A stretch of 64,000 bases of DNA from Thermococcus pacificus (GTDB lineage Archaea > Methanobacteriota_B > Thermococci > Thermococcales > Thermococcaceae): the NCBI RefSeq assembly GCF_002214485.1, contig NZ_CP015102.1, positions 1 through 64,000 on the forward strand. Direction: 5' to 3'. The position numbers and the translations under genes are program-made. The notes beneath the pieces are model-generated. The model saw nothing but the letters and a program-made list of their open reading frames with translations, had not been told where the DNA came from and did no database searches. Shown here piece after piece: positions 42,354 through 53,057 of the stretch (the stretch's first letter is position 1; every line of letters begins with the position of its first letter).

Positions 42354-43524
42354 TGCTCTCACCCTCCTTCTTGGCCTTCTTGACCTTGAACTCTATGCTC
42401 CTCCTCGTCTTCGGGTCGAGGATGTCTCTCATGGTGTCTCCGAGGAGGTTCCAGCCGAGGGCCACAAGCATAATCATGAAGCCCGAGAACGTGACCAGCC
42501 ACCACTTCTCCGGGAAGTACTGGGAGCCGTCGTAGACTATCCTACCCCAGTCCGCTATCGGCGGCGTTGCACCGAGGCCGAGGAAGCTCAGGCCGGCCTC
42601 CATGAGGATAACACCGCCGAAGTCAAGGGTTATGTAAACCAGTATCGGCCCTATGATGTTGGGCAGGATGTGTCTGAACATTATCGTCCTTGAGCTGAGG
42701 CCTATTGCCCTTGCCGCCTCGACGTACAGGCTCTCCCTCTCAGTCAGCGTCGAACCCCTGGTGATCCTCGCGTAGGCCGGCCACCAGACGATGATCATTG
42801 CCAGTATGACAGCGAGCAGTTTTCCGAGGTTCCCCGCGTCCTGCTGTTCAAGGGCAAAGAGCCACAGCACGAACCTCTGTATCGACTCGTGAGCCGAGAT
42901 GAAGTTCTGAAGCCTCTGCGGAAGGACGGCGGAGAAAGCTATGGCCAGGATAAGCGCTGGAAAAGCCAGGAAGACGTCGGTTATGCGCATGACAAGCTCG
43001 TCAACCTTTCCGCCATAGTAGCCCGCTACGAGACCAAGGATGATTCCAAGGGGCACTCCAAGGGCGATGACTATTATCGAGATCACGAAAGAGACCCTGG
43101 CGCCGTAGAGGATGAGGCTGAGGAGGTCCCTTCCGTAGTGGTCCGCACCGAGGGGGTAGTGGATGGTAGTTATGTACTGGATGACGTTGTCGCCCTGGAT
43201 CTCAGTAACGTTCAGGGTGTAGGTCGATCCAGGTGGGGCGAGGTATGTGTCAAAGTTGTAGTTGGTCGGGAAGAACCTGTAGCTCCACGTGGCGAGACTC
43301 GGGCCGAAGAGGCCGAGGAATACGAACATCAGGACGAGGAGGAGGCCTATAAGGCCGGGCGGAGAGCGGTTCAGTGCGTAGAGCATGAGCTTCCATTCTT
43401 CCATCTTTGAGCGGTTCTTCTTTTTCCAGTCCTTCCTGAATAGGCTGAAGAATGATCCGAGTGCCTCAACCAGCGCATCAGAAAGCCTGTCAAGCACGTT
43501 GGTCTTATACTCTTCCCTTCCCAT
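42346..43524 (-). CDS. oppC: oligopeptide ABC transporter permease, OppC type
   Basis: A 392-residue permease with a long basic N-terminal cytoplasmic part (about 55 residues), a first helix, a 70-residue extracytoplasmic loop, and five more helices. E-A-A-R-A-I-G-L-S...R-H-I-L-P-N is the EAA motif that contacts the ATPases. It is larger than typical OppC because of the N-terminal part. A 20-base gap separates it from oppB. Confidence 0.9.
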   Translation of the reverse strand: MGREEYKTNVLDRLSDALVEALGSFFSLFRKDWKKKNRSKMEEWKLMLYALNRSPPGLIGLLLVLMFVFLGLFGPSLATWSYRFFPTNYNFDTYLAPPGSTYTLNVTEIQGDNVIQYITTIHYPLGADHYGRDLLSLILYGARVSFVISIIVIALGVPLGIILGLVAGYYGGKVDELVMRITDVFLAFPALILAIAFSAVLPQRLQNFISAHESIQRFVLWLFALEQQDAGNLGKLLAVILAMIIVWWPAYARITRGSTLTERESLYVEAARAIGLSSRTIMFRHILPNIIGPILVYITLDFGGVILMEAGLSFLGLGATPPIADWGRIVYDGSQYFPEKWWLVTFSGFMIMLVALGWNLLGDTMRDILDPKTRRSIEFKVKKAKKEGESNA

Positions 43525-43544
43525 TTTATCACCTCACTCACGTC

Positions 43545-44546
43545 TCAGTACCTCACCCTCGGGTCTATTAGAGCGTAGAGTATGTCCACGACGAGGTTGG
43601 TTATGAGGAATATCAGGGCGAAGACCATGGTTATCGCCACCACCGCCGGGAAGTCGAGGTTCCTGATGGACTCTATGACGTAGGAACCCATTCCAGGGAG
43701 GCCGAAGACGGTCTCCGTGATCGGGGTTCCACCGAGGAGGCCACCGAACTGGAGTCCGAGGACTGTGACTATTGGAACCATGGCGTTCTTGAGAGCGTGA
43801 CGGTAGATGGCCCTCTTGGGGACGCCCTTCGCCTTAAGGAACGCGACGTAGTCGCTGCTTATGGCCTCGAGGAAGCTGTTCCTGACGAACCTCGCCAGGA
43901 CGCCGGCTCCCATGAAGCCGAGCGTGAAGCCCGGAAGCCAGAGCCTGTGGAGGTGCTGGCCGAGGGTCTGGAAATCGCCCGTGATCAGGGCGTCTATTAT
44001 CGGGATGTGGGTTATCTGGTGCTCCGGCGGGGCCGGGAAGCCCGCGAGGGTTATCCAGTGGACCTTAACGAAGAACACGAAGATGAGGAGGTAGCCCAAC
44101 CAGAACACCGGCATGGAAACGCCGGTGAGGGCGAAGAACCTGATGACGGTATCCACCCAGGTGTTCCTCTTAAGGGCCGAGATTATACCCAGGGGTATCC
44201 CTATGATCAGTATGAAAAAGAACGCCATCAACGCCAGCTCAAACGTTACTGGAAACCTCTCGCTTATGTCGTCGAACACGTAGTTGGATGTCCTCGGGTC
44301 TATTATGTCATTCTTTGCCAGACCGCTTACTAGGAACCAGTATTGGTCGTACCAAGGCTCATCGAGGTGGTACTCCTTTCTGATCTGCTCCATGTACGCC
44401 TGGCTGGCCTTCTCACCACCGGCCCACGCTCTGGCAACGTCCGCGGGAATGACGTACGCTATCAAAAAGACTATGAGAGTGACTCCGATGAGGGTCGGTA
44501 TGAAAGTGAGGAGCCTCCTTATCAGGAATTTCTTCAGGTTCGCCAA
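43545..44546 (-). CDS. oppB: oligopeptide ABC transporter permease, OppB type
   Basis: About 333 residues with six helices: a first helix (about 10-30), a long external loop, and the EAA motif K-A-K-G-V-P-K-R-A-I-Y-R-H-A-L-K-N. The TTG at 44546 is preferred because GGGGGG lies six bases upstream and homology starts with A-N-L-K-K-F-L-I-R-R; the ATG at 44582 has no ribosome binding site but cannot be excluded. It follows the binding protein gene. Confidence 0.88.
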   Translation of the reverse strand: MANLKKFLIRRLLTFIPTLIGVTLIVFLIAYVIPADVARAWAGGEKASQAYMEQIRKEYHLDEPWYDQYWFLVSGLAKNDIIDPRTSNYVFDDISERFPVTFELALMAFFFILIIGIPLGIISALKRNTWVDTVIRFFALTGVSMPVFWLGYLLIFVFFVKVHWITLAGFPAPPEHQITHIPIIDALITGDFQTLGQHLHRLWLPGFTLGFMGAGVLARFVRNSFLEAISSDYVAFLKAKGVPKRAIYRHALKNAMVPIVTVLGLQFGGLLGGTPITETVFGLPGMGSYVIESIRNLDFPAVVAITMVFALIFLITNLVVDILYALIDPRVRY

Positions 44547-44623
44547 TTCTATCCCCCCTGCGTCTTTTGGTCTTTTCTCCATGGACGGTCTCAAAAATCG
44601 GAGAGAAAAAAGAAAACTCAAAA

Positions 44624-46798
44624 TCAGCTGACGGTTATCTCAAGGCTCTTGAATTCCGTGGCGCCGTAGAGGAACGGGCCAACCCAGTTGTCGGAGTCGA
44701 GGTAATCCGGGACCCAACCGACGATATAAACGTCGTACTCGCCGTGCTCGGTCTTGTCAAGGTAGGTCGGCCAGTTGTAGCTGTTGACGGTGACCTGGAA
44801 GCCGAGCTGGCTCCAGACGTTCTGGAGGAGGGTCATGATTTTCTCACGTGCCGCGTTGCCCTCGTTGTAGATGAGCTCTATCTTGTACTGGGTCGGGTCG
44901 ACGCCGGCCTGGTTGAGAAGCTGCTTAGCCTTGGCAAGGTTGTAGTTGTACTTGATGATGCCCTCCTCGGTGTAGCCAGGCCACGGCTTCGGTATCGGTC
45001 CGTAGTTCATCTCGAGGAGTCCCTGGTAGACGATCTGCTTTATCTGATCGTATGGGACGGCGTAGGCAAGGGCCTCCCTGACTAGTGGATCGTTGAAGGG
45101 CTCCTTCTGGGTGTTGAAGACGAGGAAGGTCAATATCGGCTGGAGGATGTCGGTCTGGACAACTGAGTTGAACCCATCGAGGGTGAGACCCTTTACGGTG
45201 TCCATCTTCTCAGGCGGTATGACGACGACGTCTGCCGTTCCGGTCTTGAAGATGTTAATCCTCGCCATGGCGTCGCTGTTGATGATGTAGACGACCCTCT
45301 TGTGGCCCGGAGTTGCCGTAGCGTTCCAGTAGTACGGGTTGTACTCGAGGACGATATAGGCGTCCTTCTGGTAGTCTGCCACATAGAACGGACCTGTTCC
45401 AACAGGGTTGTTGTGCATGAGCTGGTGGGTCGGATCACTCTTGCCCTCGCTCAGGTAGTTCCACCAAGCGCTCGGGTTGTGGCCGTTGTCGCTGGCTGCG
45501 AGGGCCTCCTCATACTTGTCGCCGAGGAGGTACTCCATCGGGACGACGCTGAGGAACGGGTCGGCTAGTATTCCGAGAACAGGAGCGTAGGGCTGCGGCA
45601 GGACAAGCTTGAAGACTCCGGCGGTGTCCCCGCTGTAACCGAAGAACTGCTTGAGCTCGTCAAGGCTCTTGACCTCGGTGCTCTTGCCGCCGAACTCGGC
45701 GACGAGCGGGTGCTCCTTGAGGTACTGGTCAAACTCGTCCTCGGTGAGCGCGGCGGAGTTGTTGACATCCATGAAGCCGTCGACCATCCAGCTGACACTG
45801 TGACCGAGTCTCTCAACACGGAGGAAGGTGAAGGCAACGTCGGTGGCGTCGATCGGGTAGGTCTTGTCGTTCCACGGGTCGTAGGCCTTAACGCCGCCGC
45901 GGATTAGGAAGTACCACTCGGTGCCATCCTTGTTGTGGGCCCAGGCAACGGCGAGGTCCGGGCTGACGGTCTCGGTGTCCTCCTTCCAGTAGGTGACGAG
46001 GGTGTCACCGATCTCGTGCCAGATCTCCCATCCGAAGGTCTCGTAGGTCATGGCGGGGTCAAAGCTCTCCGGCCAGCCAATCGTGGCTATGGTGTAAGTC
46101 TCGGGGTCGTTGGTGTAGTCCTTGATACCGATCTTGACGGTCGGGGCGCTGGAGTCCTCGCTCAGGAGGTCGTAGCGCTCAGCAAGGGTCGGGTGGTAGT
46201 AGCGTCCCTTGACCCAGTCCCAGTAGACACGAAGCTGCCTGTTCTGGCCGAGGATAACCTCGGGCACGAGCTTGTTTCCGAGCATATAGAGGGCCTTAAA
46301 GAGCTCCGTCCTTATGGTCGGGTCAGTTTCACGCCTGGCGGCTATGATGAGGGCATCGACATGCTCATCGCGGAAGAAGGCCGGGTTAATGGCACCGAAT
46401 CCCTGACCCTGTTCCATGAGGGTCTGGACGTCTGGGGTGTTGGCCTCGTCAACCTCGTACTCAATCTTTATGACCTTCCTGTCGGTGGGTACCTCAACGG
46501 TGGGGCTGGCCCCCTTAGGGCCAACGACTACGACGCTCTTATCGGTGACGATAACGTAGACGTTGTCCATCTCGAGTATTCCAGGTTTCACTTCCGCCGG
46601 GGTCTGGGTGGTCGTTTGGGTGGACGTGGCAGTTCCACCCGAGGATGTCGTGGTCTGGCCACCTGTCTGGCTCTCAGTGGTAGTCTGGCTCTGGGAAATT
46701 GTGGTGGTTTCGCCTCCGCCACTGATACAGCCGCTGGCAACAACCGAGAAAACTACCAAAAACACGACCAATAGGGCTATTGTAGGCTTTGCCTTCAT
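44624..46798 (-). CDS. peptide-binding lipoprotein with permuted-looking domain order
   Basis: A 724-residue extracytoplasmic solute-binding protein (SBP family 5). Signal peptide to V-A-S-G-C (lipobox, Cys24), then a Thr/Ser/Gln-rich linker to about residue 65. Next (about 135-215) comes a piece that in ordinary family members lies at the C-terminus: a D-A-L-I-I-A-A-R-R-E-T-D-P segment and W-D-W-V-K-G-R-Y-Y-H-P. Then the usual N-terminal start (I-G-W-P-E-S-F-D-P-A) and the rest follow, ending abruptly after P-D-Y-L-D-S-D-N-W-V-G-P-F-L. This suggests circular permutation of the C-terminal strand-helix region. It delivers peptides to OppBCDF. Confidence 0.85.
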   Translation of the reverse strand: MKAKPTIALLVVFLVVFSVVASGCISGGGETTTISQSQTTTESQTGGQTTTSSGGTATSTQTTTQTPAEVKPGILEMDNVYVIVTDKSVVVVGPKGASPTVEVPTDRKVIKIEYEVDEANTPDVQTLMEQGQGFGAINPAFFRDEHVDALIIAARRETDPTIRTELFKALYMLGNKLVPEVILGQNRQLRVYWDWVKGRYYHPTLAERYDLLSEDSSAPTVKIGIKDYTNDPETYTIATIGWPESFDPAMTYETFGWEIWHEIGDTLVTYWKEDTETVSPDLAVAWAHNKDGTEWYFLIRGGVKAYDPWNDKTYPIDATDVAFTFLRVERLGHSVSWMVDGFMDVNNSAALTEDEFDQYLKEHPLVAEFGGKSTEVKSLDELKQFFGYSGDTAGVFKLVLPQPYAPVLGILADPFLSVVPMEYLLGDKYEEALAASDNGHNPSAWWNYLSEGKSDPTHQLMHNNPVGTGPFYVADYQKDAYIVLEYNPYYWNATATPGHKRVVYIINSDAMARINIFKTGTADVVVIPPEKMDTVKGLTLDGFNSVVQTDILQPILTFLVFNTQKEPFNDPLVREALAYAVPYDQIKQIVYQGLLEMNYGPIPKPWPGYTEEGIIKYNYNLAKAKQLLNQAGVDPTQYKIELIYNEGNAAREKIMTLLQNVWSQLGFQVTVNSYNWPTYLDKTEHGEYDVYIVGWVPDYLDSDNWVGPFLYGATEFKSLEITVS

Positions 46799-46847
46799 TA
46801 ATACTCACCCCTGTACATTAAGGGCATGTTTCATAAGGGCAGCGAAA

Positions 46848-46860
46848 GTAATAAACCTTT
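46848..46860 (-). promoter_or_regulatory. promoter of the opp operon
   Basis: On the minus strand gaaaggtttattac is a BRE/TATA-like element. Transcription would start near 46825, giving a leader of about 27 bases with GGGGTGAG before the ATG at 46798. The operon order is binding protein, oppB, oppC, oppD, oppF. Confidence 0.45.
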
Positions 46861-47023
46861 CGATGCCCCCCTGCGTCTAGTATGGACATTTTAACCGCAC
46901 TATGGGTTACTTAAAGTCAGTAAATACCGGTATACTACTCCAAAGAACTTGAAAAAACTACGAAAAGCTTAAATGAGTTGAGAGGAAAGATAAAGATGTA
47001 AAGCCTTTCCGCGGTGGTGAAAA

Positions 47024-47269
47024 ATGGTCAGGTCGTATGTTTTGTTGACCGTTGAGATTGGAAAAGTCGAGAGCGTTATAGAGGCTCTAAAGCAGATACC
47101 GGGTGTTACCAAGGCTGACGCCGTTACCGGCCCCTACGATGCAATAGTCCACATCGAGGCCAACGACCTCGGCGAACTCACCAGAAGAATACTCCACGAC
47201 ATACACAACATCGACGGCGTCATCGACACTACCACGGCTATAGTCGTGGAAATGGAAGAAGAGGAGTGA
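47024..47269 (+). CDS. stand-alone Lrp/AsnC ligand-binding (RAM) domain protein
   Basis: An 81-residue protein: V-L-L-T-V-E-I-G-K-V-E-S-V at the start, G-V-T-K-A-D-A-V-T-G-P-Y-D-A-I-V in the centre, and I-D-T-T-T-A-I-V-V at the end, the RAM fold of Lrp-type regulators without any DNA-binding domain. Such proteins bind amino acids and assemble with full-length Lrp proteins. GGTGGTG precedes the ATG, with a gcttaaat TATA box at 46968. Confidence 0.9.
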   Translation: MVRSYVLLTVEIGKVESVIEALKQIPGVTKADAVTGPYDAIVHIEANDLGELTRRILHDIHNIDGVIDTTTAIVVEMEEEE

Positions 47270-47614
47270 TCACCTCTTTTTCTTCCCGGATTTGTGCTTC
47301 TTGCCTTTGGATTTAACCTGAGTTTTTCTGATTTCCCTGATCTTCTGGCCGAGCATCTTCAGCGATTTGCCCTTGGGGTGCTTGCTCTCTATCCGAAGCA
47401 TACCCTTTAGCCTGTACTCCTCGTCGAGACCAGCCAGCCTCGGATTCATCTTCTCCGCGTCCACCTCGATGACCTTCATCCCGAGGGCCACGGCCGCGTC
47501 CGCTATCTCCTGAACTCCGGGAGAATCCACGGCGAATTCCTTGCCCACGGCCCTGCCGTAGCGTCTGCTGAGCCTGGCGTCGAGCTCGTTGGGCCACACC
47601 ACGAACTTTCTCAT
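47270..47614 (-). CDS. srp19: signal recognition particle 19 kDa protein
   Basis: A 114-residue SRP19: V-V-W-P-N-E-L-D-A-R-L-S-R-R-Y-G-R-A-V near the start is the RNA-binding signature, with a lysine-rich tail (K-G-K-K-H-K-S-G-K-K-K-R). It binds SRP RNA and primes SRP54 loading. AGGTGAG precedes the ATG at 47614. Its stop codon abuts that of the convergent RAM gene. Confidence 0.93.
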   Translation of the reverse strand: MRKFVVWPNELDARLSRRYGRAVGKEFAVDSPGVQEIADAAVALGMKVIEVDAEKMNPRLAGLDEEYRLKGMLRIESKHPKGKSLKMLGQKIREIRKTQVKSKGKKHKSGKKKR

Positions 47615-47671
47615 CTTCTCACCTGACAAGGTTTAAAAGAACTGCCGTTAAAAACCCTTTTGGTGAGACGT

Positions 47672-48310
47672 ATGGACACATCCACCCTCAAGAAGTACCT
47701 TCTCGGTAAGGCCAACAGGGGAGATTCCGTTCTCATAGAATACGAGTCCACCTACCCGGTTGAAGGGTTCTCCTGGGGCTTCCTGATACCCGCGCTGCTC
47801 GAGAGAAACGGCGTTGTAGTGGCCGACTTCTTCGGCGTGGGTGATCTGCTGTTCAGGAACTACATACGCAGGGTTTCCGGAAGGGAGTACTCACGCACCA
47901 TCGAGCTTATGAGGAATATTAAGGTCGTTAAGATAGGTCCTGGCTCGGCCAGCTACGGTGGAGTCTTCGAAGAGATAACACCCACCTACGAGCCATCTAC
48001 ATTCCTGAAGAACTACCACACTATCATAAGCAAGATGAGCAGGCTGCCCTCCAAACCGGAGTATGTCGTCACCTTCGGCCTAGGACACTACATCCACTTT
48101 GGAGATGACGACGCCATCAGATCGTTGATAACTGCTGTCAGCACAATACCAACGGAGGACTGGGTGGGGGTTCACTTTATAAACGAGGGCGTCATGAGAA
48201 GGGAGCATCTAGCCATGCTTGAGGGGATATCCTCAATGGTCTTCCACGTCTCAGAGAGAGGTCTGAAAGTGAAGAAGGAAGGTGAGAGTATTGATCAGGG
48301 AGGGAGATAA
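47672..48310 (+). CDS. DUF257 family protein
   Basis: A 212-residue protein of the DUF257 family, common in Thermococcales: L-I-E-Y-E-S-T-Y-P-V near residue 25, G-R-E-Y-S-R-T, and a RecA-like general layout without an intact P-loop. The function is unknown. The ATG at 47672 follows GGTGA. Its end overlaps the start of trmI by 20 bases. Confidence 0.75.
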   Translation: MDTSTLKKYLLGKANRGDSVLIEYESTYPVEGFSWGFLIPALLERNGVVVADFFGVGDLLFRNYIRRVSGREYSRTIELMRNIKVVKIGPGSASYGGVFEEITPTYEPSTFLKNYHTIISKMSRLPSKPEYVVTFGLGHYIHFGDDDAIRSLITAVSTIPTEDWVGVHFINEGVMRREHLAMLEGISSMVFHVSERGLKVKKEGESIDQGGR

Positions 48311-49052
48311 GGTCCTGCTAATAGACAGGAGGGGCAAGCGCTACCTCGTAACGGTCTCCGACAGGGAGTTCCACACAGACCTGGGCATACTCAAGCTCGG
48401 GGAGCTTATAGGGAAGCCCTACGGATCCTCTATAACCAGCCACAAAGGGGAAGAGTTCAGGGTCATTAAGCCTGATATCAACGACATCATAGCCAAGATG
48501 AGGCGCGGGCCGCAGATCATCCACCCAAAGGACGCCGGCATAATAATCGCCTACGCGGGGATTTCGCCAGGAGACACGGTTATAGAGGCCGGCGTTGGCA
48601 GCGGCGCGCTCACAATTTTCCTGGCGAACATAGTGGGGCCGAGCGGAAGGGTAATCAGTTACGAAATCAGGGAAGACCACGCCGAGATAGCCCGGAAGAA
48701 CGTCGAACTAGCCGGCTTCTCTGATAGAGTCACAATAAAGCTCAAGGACATCTACGAGGGCATAGACGAGGAGCGCGCGGACCACATCGTGCTCGACTTA
48801 CCCCAGCCCGAGAACGTTCTACCTCACGCGGTCGAGGTTCTCCGCCCGGGAGGATACTTTGTGGCCTACACGCCCTGCGCCAACCAGGTCCACCGCTTCT
48901 TCCAGGCGTTTCAGGAGTACAGGGAGTACTTCTACAGGCCGAGGGTCGTCGAGGTTCTCGTCAGGGAGCAGGAGATCAAGAAGGAGTGCATGAGACCGAA
49001 GACGACGATGCTGGCCCACACGGGATACATAACCTTCATCCGGAAGCTGTGA
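48291..49052 (+). CDS. trmI: tRNA (adenine-57/58-N1)-methyltransferase
   Basis: A 253-residue TrmI. An N-terminal beta domain of about 60 residues is followed by the Rossmann domain: G-P-Q-I-I-H-P-K-D, I-E-A-G-V-G-S-G-A-L (motif I), and L-D-L-P-Q-P (motif IV). Archaeal TrmI methylates A57 and A58 in the T loop. The TTG at 48291 gives the length of the Pyrococcus enzyme and follows GGTGAG; GTG 48282 is the alternative. Confidence 0.9.
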   Translation: MIREGDKVLLIDRRGKRYLVTVSDREFHTDLGILKLGELIGKPYGSSITSHKGEEFRVIKPDINDIIAKMRRGPQIIHPKDAGIIIAYAGISPGDTVIEAGVGSGALTIFLANIVGPSGRVISYEIREDHAEIARKNVELAGFSDRVTIKLKDIYEGIDEERADHIVLDLPQPENVLPHAVEVLRPGGYFVAYTPCANQVHRFFQAFQEYREYFYRPRVVEVLVREQEIKKECMRPKTTMLAHTGYITFIRKL

Positions 49053-49260
49053 ACTCTTCCTCTGCTTCTTCCCCCTCTGCCCCCTCATCTTCTCCGTAAG
49101 TGAAGTACGCCAGAGTCCCGAAGACCAGCACCCCTGCAACCGCCTGGAGGACGGGGTCGCCCGGAATTCTCATCAGGATGGTGATATTGCCGTAGAGGAT
49201 CGGCCAGAAGAGCGCGATCGCGGTCAGGACAACCGAGGCAATGTAGATTTGCTTCCTCAT
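49036..49260 (-). CDS. small membrane protein
   Basis: A 74-residue protein with two hydrophobic helices (about 4-24 and 34-52) and an acidic tail (E-D-E-G-A-E-G-E-E-A). I do not recognise it. The ATG at 49260 follows GGGGGA; the upstream in-frame start at 49287 is weaker. It overlaps the end of the convergent trmI by 17 bases. Confidence 0.6.
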   Translation of the reverse strand: MRKQIYIASVVLTAIALFWPILYGNITILMRIPGDPVLQAVAGVLVFGTLAYFTYGEDEGAEGEEAEEEFTASG

Positions 49261-49346
49261 TGTGTTTCCCCCGTTAACTCTCCTCACGAATGTTTTTTAA
49301 TCCTTTCTCTCACCGTCCGAGGATACTTCTAAATCTCCAACCTTTG

Positions 49347-49383
49347 GTTAACAACAGATTTATAAGCACCCAATGTTGCGAAC
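49347..49383 (+). promoter_or_regulatory. TATA box flanked by SurR-like motifs
   Basis: GTTAACAAC (49347-49355) and GTTGCGAAC (49375-49383) both match GTTn3AAC, the core of the SurR site known from Pyrococcus redox and hydrogenase promoters. They flank the TATA box tttataag (49359-49366). One copy sits at the BRE side and the other just after the expected start, as in dual activation/repression sites. The downstream genes encode a ferredoxin/NADPH flavoenzyme, a plausible SurR target. Confidence 0.55.
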
Positions 49384-49426
49384 CTTTAGATGTCCAGCTT
49401 TGGGCTCATGTACGGAGGTGTTCATC

Positions 49427-51747
<2,321 letters not shown>

Positions 51748-51774
51748 TTTTACCTCTTTTCCCTTTAACTTCTG

Positions 51775-51796
51775 CCCCAGTAGTTAACTACTGGGG
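51775..51796. terminator. 22-base perfect palindrome between convergent genes
   Basis: CCCCAGTAGTT followed by its exact complement AACTACTGGGG forms a hairpin between the end of sudA and the end of the HTH gene. A partial echo (gtggtagttaagg) follows at once. The position between two convergent genes suggests a bidirectional terminator or RNA processing site; there is no long T-run, so a protein-binding site is also possible. Confidence 0.5.
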
Positions 51797-51828
51797 TGGT
51801 AGTTAAGGTTTTGCCAGAGATCCAAAGC

Positions 51829-52158
51829 TCATCCTTTCAGATTCGTTTGGACTTCGTTCTCCAGCGCCTTTAGCGTGGACTCAATGCGGCTTAAAAGCTC
51901 ATTAAGGGCCTTTTGAGGAGCCTTGGCGTGGTAAACGTAACCCAGCCACCCCCTGTTCACGAGTGTTCTCTCAATCAGGCCCAGCTCGAGGAGGTGCTTC
52001 AGCTTCTCCCTGACGATTCTCTCCGACAGGCCGAGGGCCTTCGCAATCTGCCTCGGCGTCAGTGACTCCCGCTGAAGGAGGGAGTAAATCCTGATTTCCG
52101 TTTCTCCAAGTTCGAAGAATTTCAAGCTCCTCGCGAGGGTCCGGAGGACGTCTTCCAT
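51829..52158 (-). CDS. TrmB-like HTH regulator
   Basis: A 109-residue regulator: winged helix at about 17-75 (E-T-E-I-R-I-Y-S-L-L, T-P-R-Q-I-A-K-A-L-G-L-S-E-R-I-V-R-E-K-L-K) and a C-terminal coiled coil for dimerisation. It lacks a sugar-binding domain. The gene is divergent from ubiA, and a perfect 16-base dyad lies between them, so it probably controls both. Confidence 0.82.
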   Translation of the reverse strand: MEDVLRTLARSLKFFELGETEIRIYSLLQRESLTPRQIAKALGLSERIVREKLKHLLELGLIERTLVNRGWLGYVYHAKAPQKALNELLSRIESTLKALENEVQTNLKG

Positions 52159-52191
52159 ACCTCTCCCTCTGAAATTTTTCTTTCATACCTA

Positions 52192-52218
52192 TTCACTGAT
52201 TAGTGAAAAGGTTTATAA
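52192..52218. promoter_or_regulatory. operator dyad and TATA box between HTH gene and ubiA
   Basis: TTCACTgattAGTGAA (52192-52207) is a perfect six-base inverted repeat directly upstream of the ubiA TATA box gtttataa (52211-52218). It lies 34 bases before the start of the divergent HTH gene, where it could also block that promoter. The HTH protein is the likely ligand. Confidence 0.6.
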
Positions 52219-52238
52219 CATTTTCCTCAAGAGGGAAG

Positions 52239-53057
52239 ATGGTGAAAACGATGGCATCGGTTTCAGCTGTGATTAAAAACCTCAGGCCTTTCGAGGGAAG
52301 GGCCTACGTTGCTCTAATAGGACTGGCCCTGCTGATGAATCTCCAAGAGGCTGGGCCGGAGGAATTGATAACAGCGCTTATAGCGGGTGTTCTCTTCGTG
52401 TGGTACGCGTTCTCGATAAACAACTGCTTTGATGTCGATACGGACTCGCTGAACCCCCTTAAGGCACGAAAGAATCCGGTGGCGTCCGGAGAGCTGACGT
52501 TGAGGGAGGGGCTGGGGCTGTCGGCTCTCCTCGCAATGGCTGGAACGGGTCTCGCCTTCACCCTCAACCGCGAGGCCTTTGCAGTTTACGCTGTCATGAC
52601 GACCCTGGCGACCATCTACTCCGCCCCGCCGAGGCTGAAGGCGAGGCCTGTGGTCGATGTCCTCTCCCACGGGCTTTTCTTCGGCGGACTGCCATTCCTG
52701 TACGGTGCACTGGTCGATGGGAGCCTTTCGCAGACTGAAATATGGCTTGCAGCTGCCATAACCTTCTACTCGTTCGCACTTGAGCTGAGAAACCACCTTG
52801 AGGACTACGAGAGCGACCTAAAAGCCGGACTCAGGACAACGCCCGTGGTAATCGGTAAGGGAAAGAGCGAGGCTCTCGTGGACATCTTCTCGCTCATCGC
52901 CATTGGAATCGTCCTCTACACCCTCACCCCGCCCATGGCCGTTGTCTCATCCCTGGTGGTGGCCAGGAGGGGCCTGGGTATTAAGCCCAAAACTGCACAC
53001 CGTGCCTTTGATGCGGCAATGGTCGTAGCGCTCCTTCTGGCGGGGGGAAGTTCATGA
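52239..53057 (+). CDS. UbiA-family prenyltransferase
   Basis: A 272-residue membrane enzyme with seven to eight helices. N-N-C-F-D-V-D-T-D (first Asp-rich motif) and D-Y-E-S-D-L-K-A-G-L-R-T-T-P (second) bind Mg-prenyl diphosphate. It prenylates an unknown acceptor; archaeal members include lipid-forming geranylgeranyl transferases. The TATA box is 21-28 bases before the ATG at 52239, which suggests a leaderless start; an ATG at 52251 after GGTGA is also possible. It overlaps the glycosyltransferase gene by four bases. Confidence 0.88.
   Translation: MVKTMASVSAVIKNLRPFEGRAYVALIGLALLMNLQEAGPEELITALIAGVLFVWYAFSINNCFDVDTDSLNPLKARKNPVASGELTLREGLGLSALLAMAGTGLAFTLNREAFAVYAVMTTLATIYSAPPRLKARPVVDVLSHGLFFGGLPFLYGALVDGSLSQTEIWLAAAITFYSFALELRNHLEDYESDLKAGLRTTPVVIGKGKSEALVDIFSLIAIGIVLYTLTPPMAVVSSLVVARRGLGIKPKTAHRAFDAAMVVALLLAGGSS

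Noticed and set aside
45935-46774. Plus-strand ORF of 279 residues
   Set aside because: It is antisense to the peptide-binding lipoprotein gene and has no family features.
46924-46933. ATACCGGTAT palindrome upstream of the opp operon
   Set aside because: Only 10 bases, distant from both TATA boxes, and no second copy nearby; chance is a fair explanation.
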